64,000 nt of DNA. It comes from an uncultured Serinicoccus sp. (GTDB lineage Bacteria > Actinomycetota > Actinomycetes > Actinomycetales > Dermatophilaceae). Positions within the stretch are counted from its first letter, which is position 1. The number at the start of each line of letters is the position of its first letter. The stretch is taken from positions 1-64,000 of the forward strand of contig NZ_CANMUA010000001.1 in assembly GCF_947500995.1 (NCBI RefSeq). The letters run 5' to 3'. A program made the translations under genes and the position numbers. The notes below the pieces were generated by a model that had not been told where the DNA came from, did not search any database, and saw only the letters and a list, made by a program, of their open reading frames with translations. Below, piece by piece: positions 56,544 to 64,000 of this stretch.

Positions 56544-57214
56544 ACCTGCTGCTCTCCGCTGCCCTCGCGGCCCTGCCACGTGCACACGCAGACCTCGTTG
56601 CCCTCGGCGTCGGCGAGCACCCACCAGGACGGGGCGAACTCGTCGGTGACGAGACGTCCCCCGGCGGCCACCGCGGCCTCCACCCGCTGCCGGGCCACGT
56701 CGTGCGGCACGGTGATGTCGAGGTGGAAGCGGCCCCGACCGGGGCGCGCCTCGCCCATCTGCTGGAACCACATCGGCGACAGCCGCCCGGCCGCGTCCCG
56801 GAGCTGGTGCTCGCCGTCGGTCTCGTAGCCGAGGACGGCCGCCCAGAACGGCTCGACGGCGGGCGCGTCGAGGACGTCGAGCGCGATCTCGAGCGCACTG
56901 ACCTGGTGCGGCGCAGCCGTGACCCGCTCCTCACGCGCGAGCCGGCTGATCGCCGCCGCCAGCCTGCGGTCCCGGGCGGTCAGCCGGCCGACGTCGTGGC
57001 TGATGGTCGTCACCGTGACGTGCCCGTAGCGCAGGTCGACGTCCGGGTGGTGGTCCAGCTCGTCCGCGACCTCGGCGATCCGGGCGACCAGGCGCGCCCC
57101 GGTCGTGAAGTCACCGGTGAGCAGCCGGGTGTGCAACCGGTCGAGGATGACCCGCCAGTCGCCGAGCTCGGGGTCGGTTGACAGGTCGTGGTCGGTCGGG
57201 TCGGGAGGAGCCAT
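56540..57214 (-). CDS. Pterin-4a-carbinolamine dehydratase-like / VOC (glyoxalase) fusion
   Basis: 224 residues in two domains. Residues ~15-85 match the PCD fold with DHHPDVDLRYGHVTV and a catalytic-type His pair. Residues ~105-220 are a VOC/glyoxalase-like domain (FHLDITVPHDVARQRVEAAVAAGG, WWVLADAEGNEVCVC). PCD acts on pterin intermediates; the VOC part might be a metal-binding or ligand domain. The linked biology is unknown. Confidence 0.82.
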   Translation of the reverse strand: MAPPDPTDHDLSTDPELGDWRVILDRLHTRLLTGDFTTGARLVARIAEVADELDHHPDVDLRYGHVTVTTISHDVGRLTARDRRLAAAISRLAREERVTAAPHQVSALEIALDVLDAPAVEPFWAAVLGYETDGEHQLRDAAGRLSPMWFQQMGEARPGRGRFHLDITVPHDVARQRVEAAVAAGGRLVTDEFAPSWWVLADAEGNEVCVCTWQGREGSGEQQV

Positions 57215-57256
57215 ACCCCGACTGTGCCAGAGGGTCGGACCGGTGCGCGCCCGCCA

Positions 57257-57373
57257 CCATGCGCGGCACCCGGTGCAGGACAGGGCAACCATTCGCGACG
57301 CCCGGTGCAGGACAGGGCAACCATTCGCGACGCCCGGTGCAGGACAGGGCAACCATGCGCGACGCCCGGTGGG
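57257..57373. repeat. 32-bp tandem repeat, three full copies plus partial flanks
   Basis: Full units at 57269-57300, 57301-57332 and 57333-57364, with partial copies on both sides. The first two are identical; the third differs by one base. The unit begins CCCGGTGCAGGACAGGGCAA. It lies between the hrpA stop and the start of the PCD/VOC gene, in 168 bp with no gene. Frames through it are open only because the unit lacks stops. Confidence 0.9.
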
Positions 57374-57382
57374 AGAGTCAGG

Positions 57383-60300
57383 TCAACTCGCCGCCTCGGC
57401 ACGGTCCATCGCGGCGTAGATCCGCTTGGCCGACACCGGGGCGGGCGTGCCGAGCCGCTGGGCGAAGAGGGAGACCCGCAGCTCCTGGACGGACCAGACG
57501 ACCTCCAGGACGTCGGGGTCCTGCCGGCGGTGCGGCGGCAGCGCCTCGAGGAAGTCCGCGAGGTCGCGCTCGACGACGTGCACCTCCTCCATGCGGCGGC
57601 GATCGCGGGGCAGGTCCTGGACCCCCTTGTCCAGCCGCTCGGCCATCGCCCGCAGCCACACGACCATCCGCGGCAGCCGGGCATGCCCCACCTCCGTCAC
57701 GAAGCCGGGCCGCACCAGGGCGTCGAGCTGGCGGCGCAGGTCGGTCGCGAGGTCGGCGGCGGCCGGGGCGTCCAACCGCTGCAGCCGCAGCGACACCTCG
57801 CGCGCGGTGTCGAGGATCGGCACGAGCGACTCCACGATCTCCAGCACCCGCGGCACGCTCTGCTGACGCACCCCGGCGAGCGCGGCCTCGAACTGGGCGG
57901 GGTCGCGGACGGTCGCCCCCGGCTGCTGCGCCACCACCGAGTCCACGGCCGCGGCCAGGGCGTCCTCGAGCAGCGCCGGCACCGAGCCGTGCGGGTTGTG
58001 CCCCAGCGAGAGCTTCTGCTGGTTGGACAGCAGCGACAGCAGCCGTTTCCACGGCGGCGTCGTGCCGAGCAGCAGCAGGCGGCGCACCCCCCGCAGCGTC
58101 TCCCGGTCGGCCTCCGAGCGGGTCGCGAGCACCCGGACGTCCACGGCCTGCCCGGTGTCCACCAGCGCCGGGAAGCCCTGCACGGTCCGCGGACCCACCG
58201 AGCGGCTGAAGTCCTCCGGCAGCGGGTCGAGGTCGGCCGGCCAGGTCGTGAGGCCGGTGCGCTCGACGCCCGAGGCCGCGGCGGCCATCGTGCTGCGCAC
58301 CTGCCCGGCGAGCCGCTCCTGCAGGTCCGCGAGGTCCTTGCCCTCCCCCAGCACCTCGACCCGGCCACGGCCCCGTCTGCCCCTGCCGCCGCGCGCGCCC
58401 TTCCCCGCGCCACCCTGGGGACCCGCGCCGTCCCCCGGACGCACGGCGCGCTCCACCCGGAAGGTCATCCGCAGGTGGTCGGGCACGCGGTCCCAGTCCA
58501 TGTCCTGGGGCGAGACCCGCACCAGCCCGCGCCGGGTCAGCTCCTCGGCCAGCGCCTCACGGACCGGGACGACCCCGACCGAGCCGGCCTCGCGCATACC
58601 CCGCAGCGCGGCCCGCGCGTGGTCCGGTGCGGGGACGAAGTTGCGGCGCACGTCCTTGGGCAGCGCCTTGACCAGCGCCGTCACCAGCTCCTCGTGCATG
58701 CCGGGGACCAGCCAGTCGAAACCCTCCTCGGTGACCTGGTTGAGCACCTCGACCGGCACGTGGGTGGTGACGCCGTCGGCGTTCGCGCCGGGCTCGAACT
58801 GGTAGGTCAGGCCCAGGGTGAGCTCGCCCTGGCGCCACCCGGTCGGGAAGTCCTGCGCGCTGACCTGCCCGCCGGCGTCCCCGACGAGCAGCTCCTCGGT
58901 GAAGGTGAGCAGACCGGGATCCTGCGTCCGGGCGGTCTTCCACCAGGTGTCAAAGTGGGCGCCGGACACGACCTCGGCCGGGATCCGCGCGTCGTAGAAC
59001 TCGACCAGCGTCTCGTCGTCGACGAGGATGTCGCGCCGCCGGGCCCGCGCCTCGAGCTGCCCCAGCTCCTTGACCAGCCGCCGGTTGGCGTGGAAGAACT
59101 CGTGCCGCGTCTCCCAGTCCTCCTCGACGAGGCCCTGGCGGATGAAGAGGTCGCGGGCGGTCTCGGGGTCGATCCGGCCGAGCGGCACGGTGCGCCCCGC
59201 CACGAGCGGTATGCCGTAGAGCGTCACCCGCTCGTCGGCGACCGCCGACCCCGCCGAGCGCGACCAGCGCGGCTCGCTGTAGGACCGCTTCACCAGGTGC
59301 GCCGCGGCCCGTTCGACCCAGGCCGGGTCGACGACCGCGTTGGTGCGGGCCCACAGCCGCGTCGTCTCCACCAGCTCGGCGCTCATCACCCAGTCCGGGT
59401 TGCGGCGGTGCAGGACCGAGCCGGGCTGGAGCACGAAGCGGGCGTTGCGGGCCCCCAGGTAGGCCCGGGCCTCCCGCTCCCACATGCCCACGTTGGACAG
59501 CAGCCCGGTGAGCAGCGAGGTGTGCACCTGGTCGGCGTTCGCCGGGTGCTGGTTGACCTCCAGCCCCAGCTGCTTGGCGGCCCGCTTGAGCTGGGTGTGC
59601 AGGTCCTGCCACTCGCGCACCCGCAGGTAGTGGAGGAACTCGGCCTTGCACAACCGCCGGAACGCGCTGCCGGAGAGGTCCTTCTGCTGCTGCTGCAGGT
59701 AGCGCCACAGGTGGAGGACGACGAGGAAGTCGCTGTCGACGACGTCCTTGGCCGACGCCTCCCCCTCCTGCCGCTGACCGCCGCGGCTGGCCGGGCCGGT
59801 GGCCCCACCGACCCGCCGGAACCGCGCGTGCGCCTGGTCGGCCTGCTGCTGGTGGTCGGCGGGCCGCTCGCGCACGTCCTGGATGGACAGCGCCGACACG
59901 ATGACGAGCACCTCCTTGAGGGAGCCCTGCCGCTCGGCCTCGATGAGCATGCGGGCCAGGCGCGGGTCGACCGGCAGCCGCACGATCGCCCGGCCGTAGG
60001 CCGTGAGCCGCTTCCGGGGCAGGTGCGCGGGGGCGGTCGGGTCGATGGCCTGGAGCTCGGTGAGCAGGCGCACGCCGTCGGCGACCTGGCGGGAGTCCGG
60101 CGGCTCGAGGAAGCCGAACCTCTCGATGTCGCCCAGCCCCAGGTTGGTCATCTGCAGGATGACGCTGGCGAGGTTGGTGCGCAGGATCTCCGGGTCGGTG
60201 AACTCCGGGCGGGCCGCGAAGTCGTCCTCGCCGTAGAGCCGGATGGCGATGCCGTCCGCGAGCCGGCCGCACCGGCCGGCCCGCTGGTTGGCCGAGGCCT

Positions 60301-61528
60301 GGCTGATCGGCTCGATGGGCAGCCGCTGGACCTTGAGCCGCTGGCTGTAGCGGCTGATGCGCGCGGTGCCGGTGTCCACGACATACCGGATGCCCGGGAC
60401 GGTCAGCGAGGTCTCGGCGACGTTGGTCGACACGACGATGCGCCGCCCGGCGTGCCGGGAGAACACCCGGTGCTGCTCGGCGGCGGAGAGGCGGCCGTAG
60501 AGCGGCAGCACCTCGGTGCCGGGCAGGTCCAGCCCCGTGAGCGCGTCGCAGACGTCGCGGATCTCGCGCTCCCCGGAGCAGAAGACGAGGACGTCCTCAC
60601 CCAGCCCGTCGCGCCCGGTGGCCTCGGTCCACAGCTCCTCGACGGCCTCGACCACGCCGGTGACCTGGTCGACCTCGACCTCGGTCGCCGACCCGTCCTT
60701 GCGGGGCGGACCCTCGCGGACCAGGGGTCGGTAGCGCACCTCCACCGGGTAGGTGCGTCCGGAGACCTCGATGACCGGGGCCGGCTCCCCCTGCGCGTCG
60801 GAGAAGAACGCGGCGAAGCGCTGCACGTCGATGGTCGCGGAGGTGATGACGACCTTGAGGTCGGGGCGGCGCGGCAGCAGCTGCTTGAGGTAGCCCAGGA
60901 TGAAGTCGATGTTGAGGCTGCGCTCGTGCGCCTCGTCGATGATGATCGTGTCGTACCGCCGCAGGTCACGGTCCCGCTGCAGCTCGGACAGCAGGATGCC
61001 GTCGGTCATGACCTTGACGAGCGTGTCGTCGCGGGAGACGTCGGTGAAGCGGACCTGGTAGCCGACCACGGTGCCGAGATCGACCCCGAGCTCCTCGCTC
61101 ACCCGCTCGGCGACCGAGCGGGCGGCGATCCGCCGGGGCTGGGTGTGCCCGATCATCCCTTCGACACCGCGCCCCAGCTCGAGGCAGATCTTGGGCAGCT
61201 GGGTGGTCTTGCCCGAGCCGGTCTCGCCGGCGACGATGACGACCTGGTGGTCGCGGACCGCCGCCAGCAGGTCCTCCCGGCGCTCGCTGACGGGCAGCTC
61301 GGGCGGGTAGTGCAGCGCCGTGGGGGCCGGCGCGGCGGCCCGACGTGCCTCGACGCCGGCGGGGGACCGGGTATGCCTGGCCTCACGTCCGTCGCGGGTG
61401 TCGCCCTGGCGACGGCGCCCCGAGGCGTTCCCGCCCCGCCCCCGACGCCGTCTGCCGGGGCCCCCGGACCGCCCGTCCTCGGCGGGACCGGACCGGTCGG
61501 GTCGCGGACGTCGGTCGGGCTCGGGCAC
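57383..61528 (-). CDS. hrpA: ATP-dependent RNA helicase HrpA
   Basis: About 1381 residues, DEAH-box helicase. Walker A GETGSGKT near 98-105, DEAHERS near 196, SATID and QRAGRCGR motifs, then the HA2/OB and the long DUF3418 C-terminal region. HrpA-type helicases remodel RNA and rescue stalled ribosomes. The N-terminal ~60 residues are Arg/Gly-rich and disordered. I favour the GTG at 61528, since a minus-strand TACAGT (61536-61541) is 7 nt upstream, allowing a leaderless start; the GTG at 61537 is the alternative. Confidence 0.9.
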   Translation of the reverse strand: MPEPDRRPRPDRSGPAEDGRSGGPGRRRRGRGGNASGRRRQGDTRDGREARHTRSPAGVEARRAAAPAPTALHYPPELPVSERREDLLAAVRDHQVVIVAGETGSGKTTQLPKICLELGRGVEGMIGHTQPRRIAARSVAERVSEELGVDLGTVVGYQVRFTDVSRDDTLVKVMTDGILLSELQRDRDLRRYDTIIIDEAHERSLNIDFILGYLKQLLPRRPDLKVVITSATIDVQRFAAFFSDAQGEPAPVIEVSGRTYPVEVRYRPLVREGPPRKDGSATEVEVDQVTGVVEAVEELWTEATGRDGLGEDVLVFCSGEREIRDVCDALTGLDLPGTEVLPLYGRLSAAEQHRVFSRHAGRRIVVSTNVAETSLTVPGIRYVVDTGTARISRYSQRLKVQRLPIEPISQASANQRAGRCGRLADGIAIRLYGEDDFAARPEFTDPEILRTNLASVILQMTNLGLGDIERFGFLEPPDSRQVADGVRLLTELQAIDPTAPAHLPRKRLTAYGRAIVRLPVDPRLARMLIEAERQGSLKEVLVIVSALSIQDVRERPADHQQQADQAHARFRRVGGATGPASRGGQRQEGEASAKDVVDSDFLVVLHLWRYLQQQQKDLSGSAFRRLCKAEFLHYLRVREWQDLHTQLKRAAKQLGLEVNQHPANADQVHTSLLTGLLSNVGMWEREARAYLGARNARFVLQPGSVLHRRNPDWVMSAELVETTRLWARTNAVVDPAWVERAAAHLVKRSYSEPRWSRSAGSAVADERVTLYGIPLVAGRTVPLGRIDPETARDLFIRQGLVEEDWETRHEFFHANRRLVKELGQLEARARRRDILVDDETLVEFYDARIPAEVVSGAHFDTWWKTARTQDPGLLTFTEELLVGDAGGQVSAQDFPTGWRQGELTLGLTYQFEPGANADGVTTHVPVEVLNQVTEEGFDWLVPGMHEELVTALVKALPKDVRRNFVPAPDHARAALRGMREAGSVGVVPVREALAEELTRRGLVRVSPQDMDWDRVPDHLRMTFRVERAVRPGDGAGPQGGAGKGARGGRGRRGRGRVEVLGEGKDLADLQERLAGQVRSTMAAAASGVERTGLTTWPADLDPLPEDFSRSVGPRTVQGFPALVDTGQAVDVRVLATRSEADRETLRGVRRLLLLGTTPPWKRLLSLLSNQQKLSLGHNPHGSVPALLEDALAAAVDSVVAQQPGATVRDPAQFEAALAGVRQQSVPRVLEIVESLVPILDTAREVSLRLQRLDAPAAADLATDLRRQLDALVRPGFVTEVGHARLPRMVVWLRAMAERLDKGVQDLPRDRRRMEEVHVVERDLADFLEALPPHRRQDPDVLEVVWSVQELRVSLFAQRLGTPAPVSAKRIYAAMDRAEAAS

Positions 61529-61602
61529 GTCTCCCACTGTAACCAGCGGGCACCAGGCGTTTCGTCGGTGCGTGCCGGTCCGGCGGCGGCCGGCCCGCGG
61601 GT

Positions 61603-62037
61603 TCAGGCGGCTCCGGTCCGAGGGCTCAGGCCCAGCGCCACGGGCAGCTGGGTCACCCCGGTGCGGGTGGCGAGATAGGTCCCCCACAGGGTGAGACCCG
61701 CCCTCGCGCAGGCGTCCAGCGCGTGCTGGTGCAGCCGTCGGTCGGCGTCACCGACCAGTCCCCGCGCACGGGCGATCGCGAGCACGAACCCCGGGGTGTC
61801 GGGCAGGTCGGTGATGATCTCGACCATCCGGTCCAGGACCCGCACGGGGTCCTCGCCGTGCAGGTCCCCCACCACCACGGGTTGGGCCAGGGTGCCGCCG
61901 GGGCGGCACAGCAGGAAGCCGATCGCACCGGCGCCGCGGTCGGCGTCGCTGACGACCAGGTCGACGACGTCGGCGGTCAGCACCGGGTCGTCCAGGACCC
62001 GGGCGGGCCAGTCGCGGGGAAGGTCCTCGAAGCTCAT
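61603..62037 (-). CDS. Hypothetical protein
   Basis: 144 residues, soluble. Strand-helix pattern with DDPVLTADVVDLVVSDADRGAGAIGFLLC and a C-terminal LVGDADRRLHQHALDACARAGL segment; a JAB or hydrolase fold is not evident. It lies between hrpA and the DUF445 gene on the same strand. I do not recognise the family. Codon use is like its neighbours, and the frame is conserved-looking for an actinobacterial gene. Confidence 0.65.
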   Translation of the reverse strand: MSFEDLPRDWPARVLDDPVLTADVVDLVVSDADRGAGAIGFLLCRPGGTLAQPVVVGDLHGEDPVRVLDRMVEIITDLPDTPGFVLAIARARGLVGDADRRLHQHALDACARAGLTLWGTYLATRTGVTQLPVALGLSPRTGAA

Positions 62038-62122
62038 GCCTCAGAGCCTGCCGCGGACCGGCGTCCCCGCGCAGAAGTTGTCCACAGGCCCTGCCCCGAG
62101 CCGCCCTCGGCCCGGCGTCGTC

Positions 62123-63370
62123 TCAGAGCAGCTGGGAGAGCGCGTGGATCGTCACGCCCACGAGCGCGCCGACGACCGTGCCGTTGAGCCGGATGAACTG
62201 CAGGTCCCGGCCGACGTGCAGCTCGATCTTGTCCGAGGCCTCCCGGGCGTCCCAGCGGCGGATCGTCCCCGAGATGACCGACGTGATCTCCGGGCCGTAG
62301 CGCTGGACGAGGTCCACGACGGTGTCGGCGGTCCAGGCGTCGAGCCGGGCCTGCAGCCGCTCGTCCTCGACCAGCTGCCGCCCGAGCGACTCCAGGGCGG
62401 AGGACATCCGCGAGCGCAGCGCGCTGGCGGGGTCCTCCAGCGCGACCAGGACCGAGCTGAGCAGCGTCTCGCCGAGCGCGACGCCGGTGGCGCTCACCTG
62501 CGGGTGCTCCAGCACGCGGTCCTTGAGCGACTCGAAGCGCTCCTGGGTGCGCGGGTCCTGCTGCAGGTCGCGGCCGAGGTCGGCCAGGTAGGCGTCCAGC
62601 GCGTGCCGCACGGTGTGCTGAGGGTCGTCCTTGACGTCCTTGGCCCAGCGCAGGACCTCGGTGTAGACGCGTCGGGTGACCTGGTCGTTGACCCAGGTCG
62701 GTGCCCAGGTGGGCGCACGCGAGCGCACGATCGACTCGACCTGGTCCTGGTGCAGGGCCAACCAGGCGTGCAGCTCACGGGCGAGCAGGTCGACCAGGCC
62801 CCGGTGCGAGCCGTCCTCCACGACCCGCTCCAGCAGGTGGCCGGCCACCGGGGACAGCGGCTCGCGTCGGACGCGCGGCAGGATGACGTCGTCGACGAGG
62901 ATCCGGATCTCCTCCTCGTCCACCCGCTCGACGGCACGGATGAGGAAGGGCACCGCCTCGGTGACGACCCGCTCCGCGTGCTCGGGCTCGCGCACCCACT
63001 CCCCCAGCCGCCGCACGACCTGCGCGTCGAGGATCTTCTCGCGCAGCACCGGCGCGGTGAGGAAGTTGTCGCTGACGAACTGCTCGAGGCTGTCGCCCAG
63101 GTCGTCCTTGCGGCGGCGCACCAGCGCGGTGTGCGGGATCGGCAGCCCCAGCGGGTGGCGGAAGAGCGCCACCACGGCGAACCAGTCGGCGATCGCCCCG
63201 ATCATGCCCGCCTCGGCGCCGGCGTTGACGTAGGCCCACACGCCGGTCCGGTCGTGGGTGAGGACGTAGATCACCGCCATGAGCACGAGCAGGCCGGTCG
63301 CCACCATCCGCATCTGCCGCAGCCCGGCGCGGCGCGTGGCGTCGTCGAGGCGTGTGCCGGTGCTCTCCAC
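62123..63370 (-). CDS. DUF445 family membrane protein
   Basis: 415 residues. N-terminal hydrophobic helix with MIGAIADWFAVVALFRHPLG (residues ~55-75), the family hallmark, a long helical cytoplasmic or periplasmic region, and a C-terminal hydrophobic segment (FIRLNGTVVGALVGVTIHAL). YjiN/DUF445 proteins are of unknown function. Confidence 0.9.
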   Translation of the reverse strand: MESTGTRLDDATRRAGLRQMRMVATGLLVLMAVIYVLTHDRTGVWAYVNAGAEAGMIGAIADWFAVVALFRHPLGLPIPHTALVRRRKDDLGDSLEQFVSDNFLTAPVLREKILDAQVVRRLGEWVREPEHAERVVTEAVPFLIRAVERVDEEEIRILVDDVILPRVRREPLSPVAGHLLERVVEDGSHRGLVDLLARELHAWLALHQDQVESIVRSRAPTWAPTWVNDQVTRRVYTEVLRWAKDVKDDPQHTVRHALDAYLADLGRDLQQDPRTQERFESLKDRVLEHPQVSATGVALGETLLSSVLVALEDPASALRSRMSSALESLGRQLVEDERLQARLDAWTADTVVDLVQRYGPEITSVISGTIRRWDAREASDKIELHVGRDLQFIRLNGTVVGALVGVTIHALSQLL

Positions 63371-63585
63371 GCGTCCTCCTGCTCCCTCACGCGGTGGTCG
63401 CCCGTCCGGCCGACCTGCTGACGGTCCAGCCTAAGCCGTCGGGCCACGACCGTTCCGGCAGCAACGGGGCAGACGGCCTCGGCGACGTCCTTCGGGGCCC
63501 TGACCTGCAGGCATACCGCGTCGTTATGCCTCGCTCGCCTCCAGGCGCGTTGTGCGGACCGGGGTGGTTCGGCACCCTGGGCGCC

Positions 63586-64000
63586 ATGACCACGCAGAGC
63601 CCGGCGCCACCGACCACGCCGGTGGGCCCCGGTGACCACCCGCTGCTGCGCCGGATCCGGGAGTCGGTCATCGGCGAGGACCACGTCATGAGCACGCCCT
63701 ACGGCCGGCGCCGCGTCACCTACGCCGACTACACCGCCTCGGGCCGTGCCCTCACCTTCATCGAGGACGCCATCCGCGACGTCGTCCTGCCCGGCTATGC
63801 CAACACGCACACCGAGTCCAGCGGCACCGGGCTGCAGACCACGAGGTTGCGCGAGGACGCCCGGGCCGCGATCCGCTCAGCGGTCGGCGGTGACGAGGAC
63901 ACCGTGGTGCTCTTCACCGGCTCGGGGTGCACCGGCGCCATCGCCAAGATCATCGGGGTCCTCGGGCTGCGCATCCCCTCCGTCCTCGAGGACGCCCACC
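63586..64000 (+). CDS. Class V aminotransferase, 5' part (runs off window)
   Basis: 138 codons visible before the window ends. After a Pro/Thr-rich N-terminus come YADYTASGRAL and NTHTESSGTGLQTTRLREDAR, then VLFTGSGCTGAIAKI, the N-terminal and phosphate-binding segments of cysteine desulfurase/class V aminotransferase-like PLP enzymes. The lysine lies beyond the window. The ATG at 63586 is the first in frame. Confidence 0.8.
   Translation, partial: MTTQSPAPPTTPVGPGDHPLLRRIRESVIGEDHVMSTPYGRRRVTYADYTASGRALTFIEDAIRDVVLPGYANTHTESSGTGLQTTRLREDARAAIRSAVGGDEDTVVLFTGSGCTGAIAKIIGVLGLRIPSVLEDAH

Noticed and set aside
57111-57356. Short repetitive open frame through the 32-bp repeat
   Set aside because: Open only because the repeat unit lacks stops; no start signal or homology.
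55492-57373. Possible CRISPR arrays
   Set aside because: Units are contiguous with no spacers, and no cas genes are present.
57188-61678. 1496-codon plus-strand open frame opposite hrpA
   Set aside because: Runs through the 32-bp tandem repeat and antisense to clear HrpA motifs.

Overview
The window is chromosomal DNA from a high-GC Gram-positive bacterium (Actinomycetota). The evidence is very GC-rich codons, many GTG starts and GTGA stop/start overlaps, a dcw cluster without ftsA but with sepF and a DivIVA-family gene downstream of ftsZ, a primary sigma factor with an Ala/Lys/Thr-rich N-terminal extension, and a PAC2-family protein. The general look suggests Micrococcales, perhaps the Intrasporangiaceae/Ornithinimicrobium area, but that placement is an impression and not a demonstration. 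I saw no rRNA, tRNA, CRISPR array, prophage or transposase.

Layout. 1-249: three tandem copies of an ~86-90 bp self-complementary repeat that reaches into the end of a UbiA prenyltransferase gene. 240-5292: a coupled minus-strand trio (RecB-like nuclease/helicase, methyltransferase, prenyltransferase). 5340-6481: K+ channel and HIT protein, convergent. 6492-10896: catabolic group of two class III aminotransferases and an aldehyde dehydrogenase. 11004-15471: oligopeptidase B and a divergent asparagine-synthetase-like protein. 15697-22613: dnaE, interrupted by a 450-residue intein, then rluA, lspA and a TraR/DksA-type gene. 22786-40733: a DivIVA-family gene, yggT, sepF, yggS, pgeF and the dcw cluster, transcribed leftward in the order mraZ-rsmH-ftsL-ftsI-murF-mraY-murD-ftsW-murG-murC-ftsQ-ftsZ. 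murE is absent from its usual place between ftsI and murF. 41108-45664: a divergent MoxR-DUF58-transglutaminase operon. 45732-49540: zwf, sigA and a universal stress protein. 49586-55506: DUF4192, EcsC, a small membrane protein, PAC2 and an S9 peptidase. 55650-64000: coaE, a PCD/VOC fusion, hrpA, a hypothetical, a DUF445 protein and the start of a class V aminotransferase. Two further tandem-repeat arrays lie at 55492-55635 and 57257-57373.

How it works together. The centre is a cell-wall and division locus. MraZ probably controls it through GTGGR repeats at 10-bp spacing. The same 16-bp repeat pair recurs, inverted, upstream of the divergent moxR operon, so the two envelope-related operons may share MraZ control.

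The signals I find most worth following are: (i) the heptamer GTATGCC/GGCATAC, seen about 35 times on both strands and often forcing rare codons, including ATA in Gly-Ile-Pro; (ii) the dnaE intein; (iii) the mirrored MraZ boxes; (iv) the missing murE; (v) tandem repeats that engulf gene ends. Counts were made by eye.
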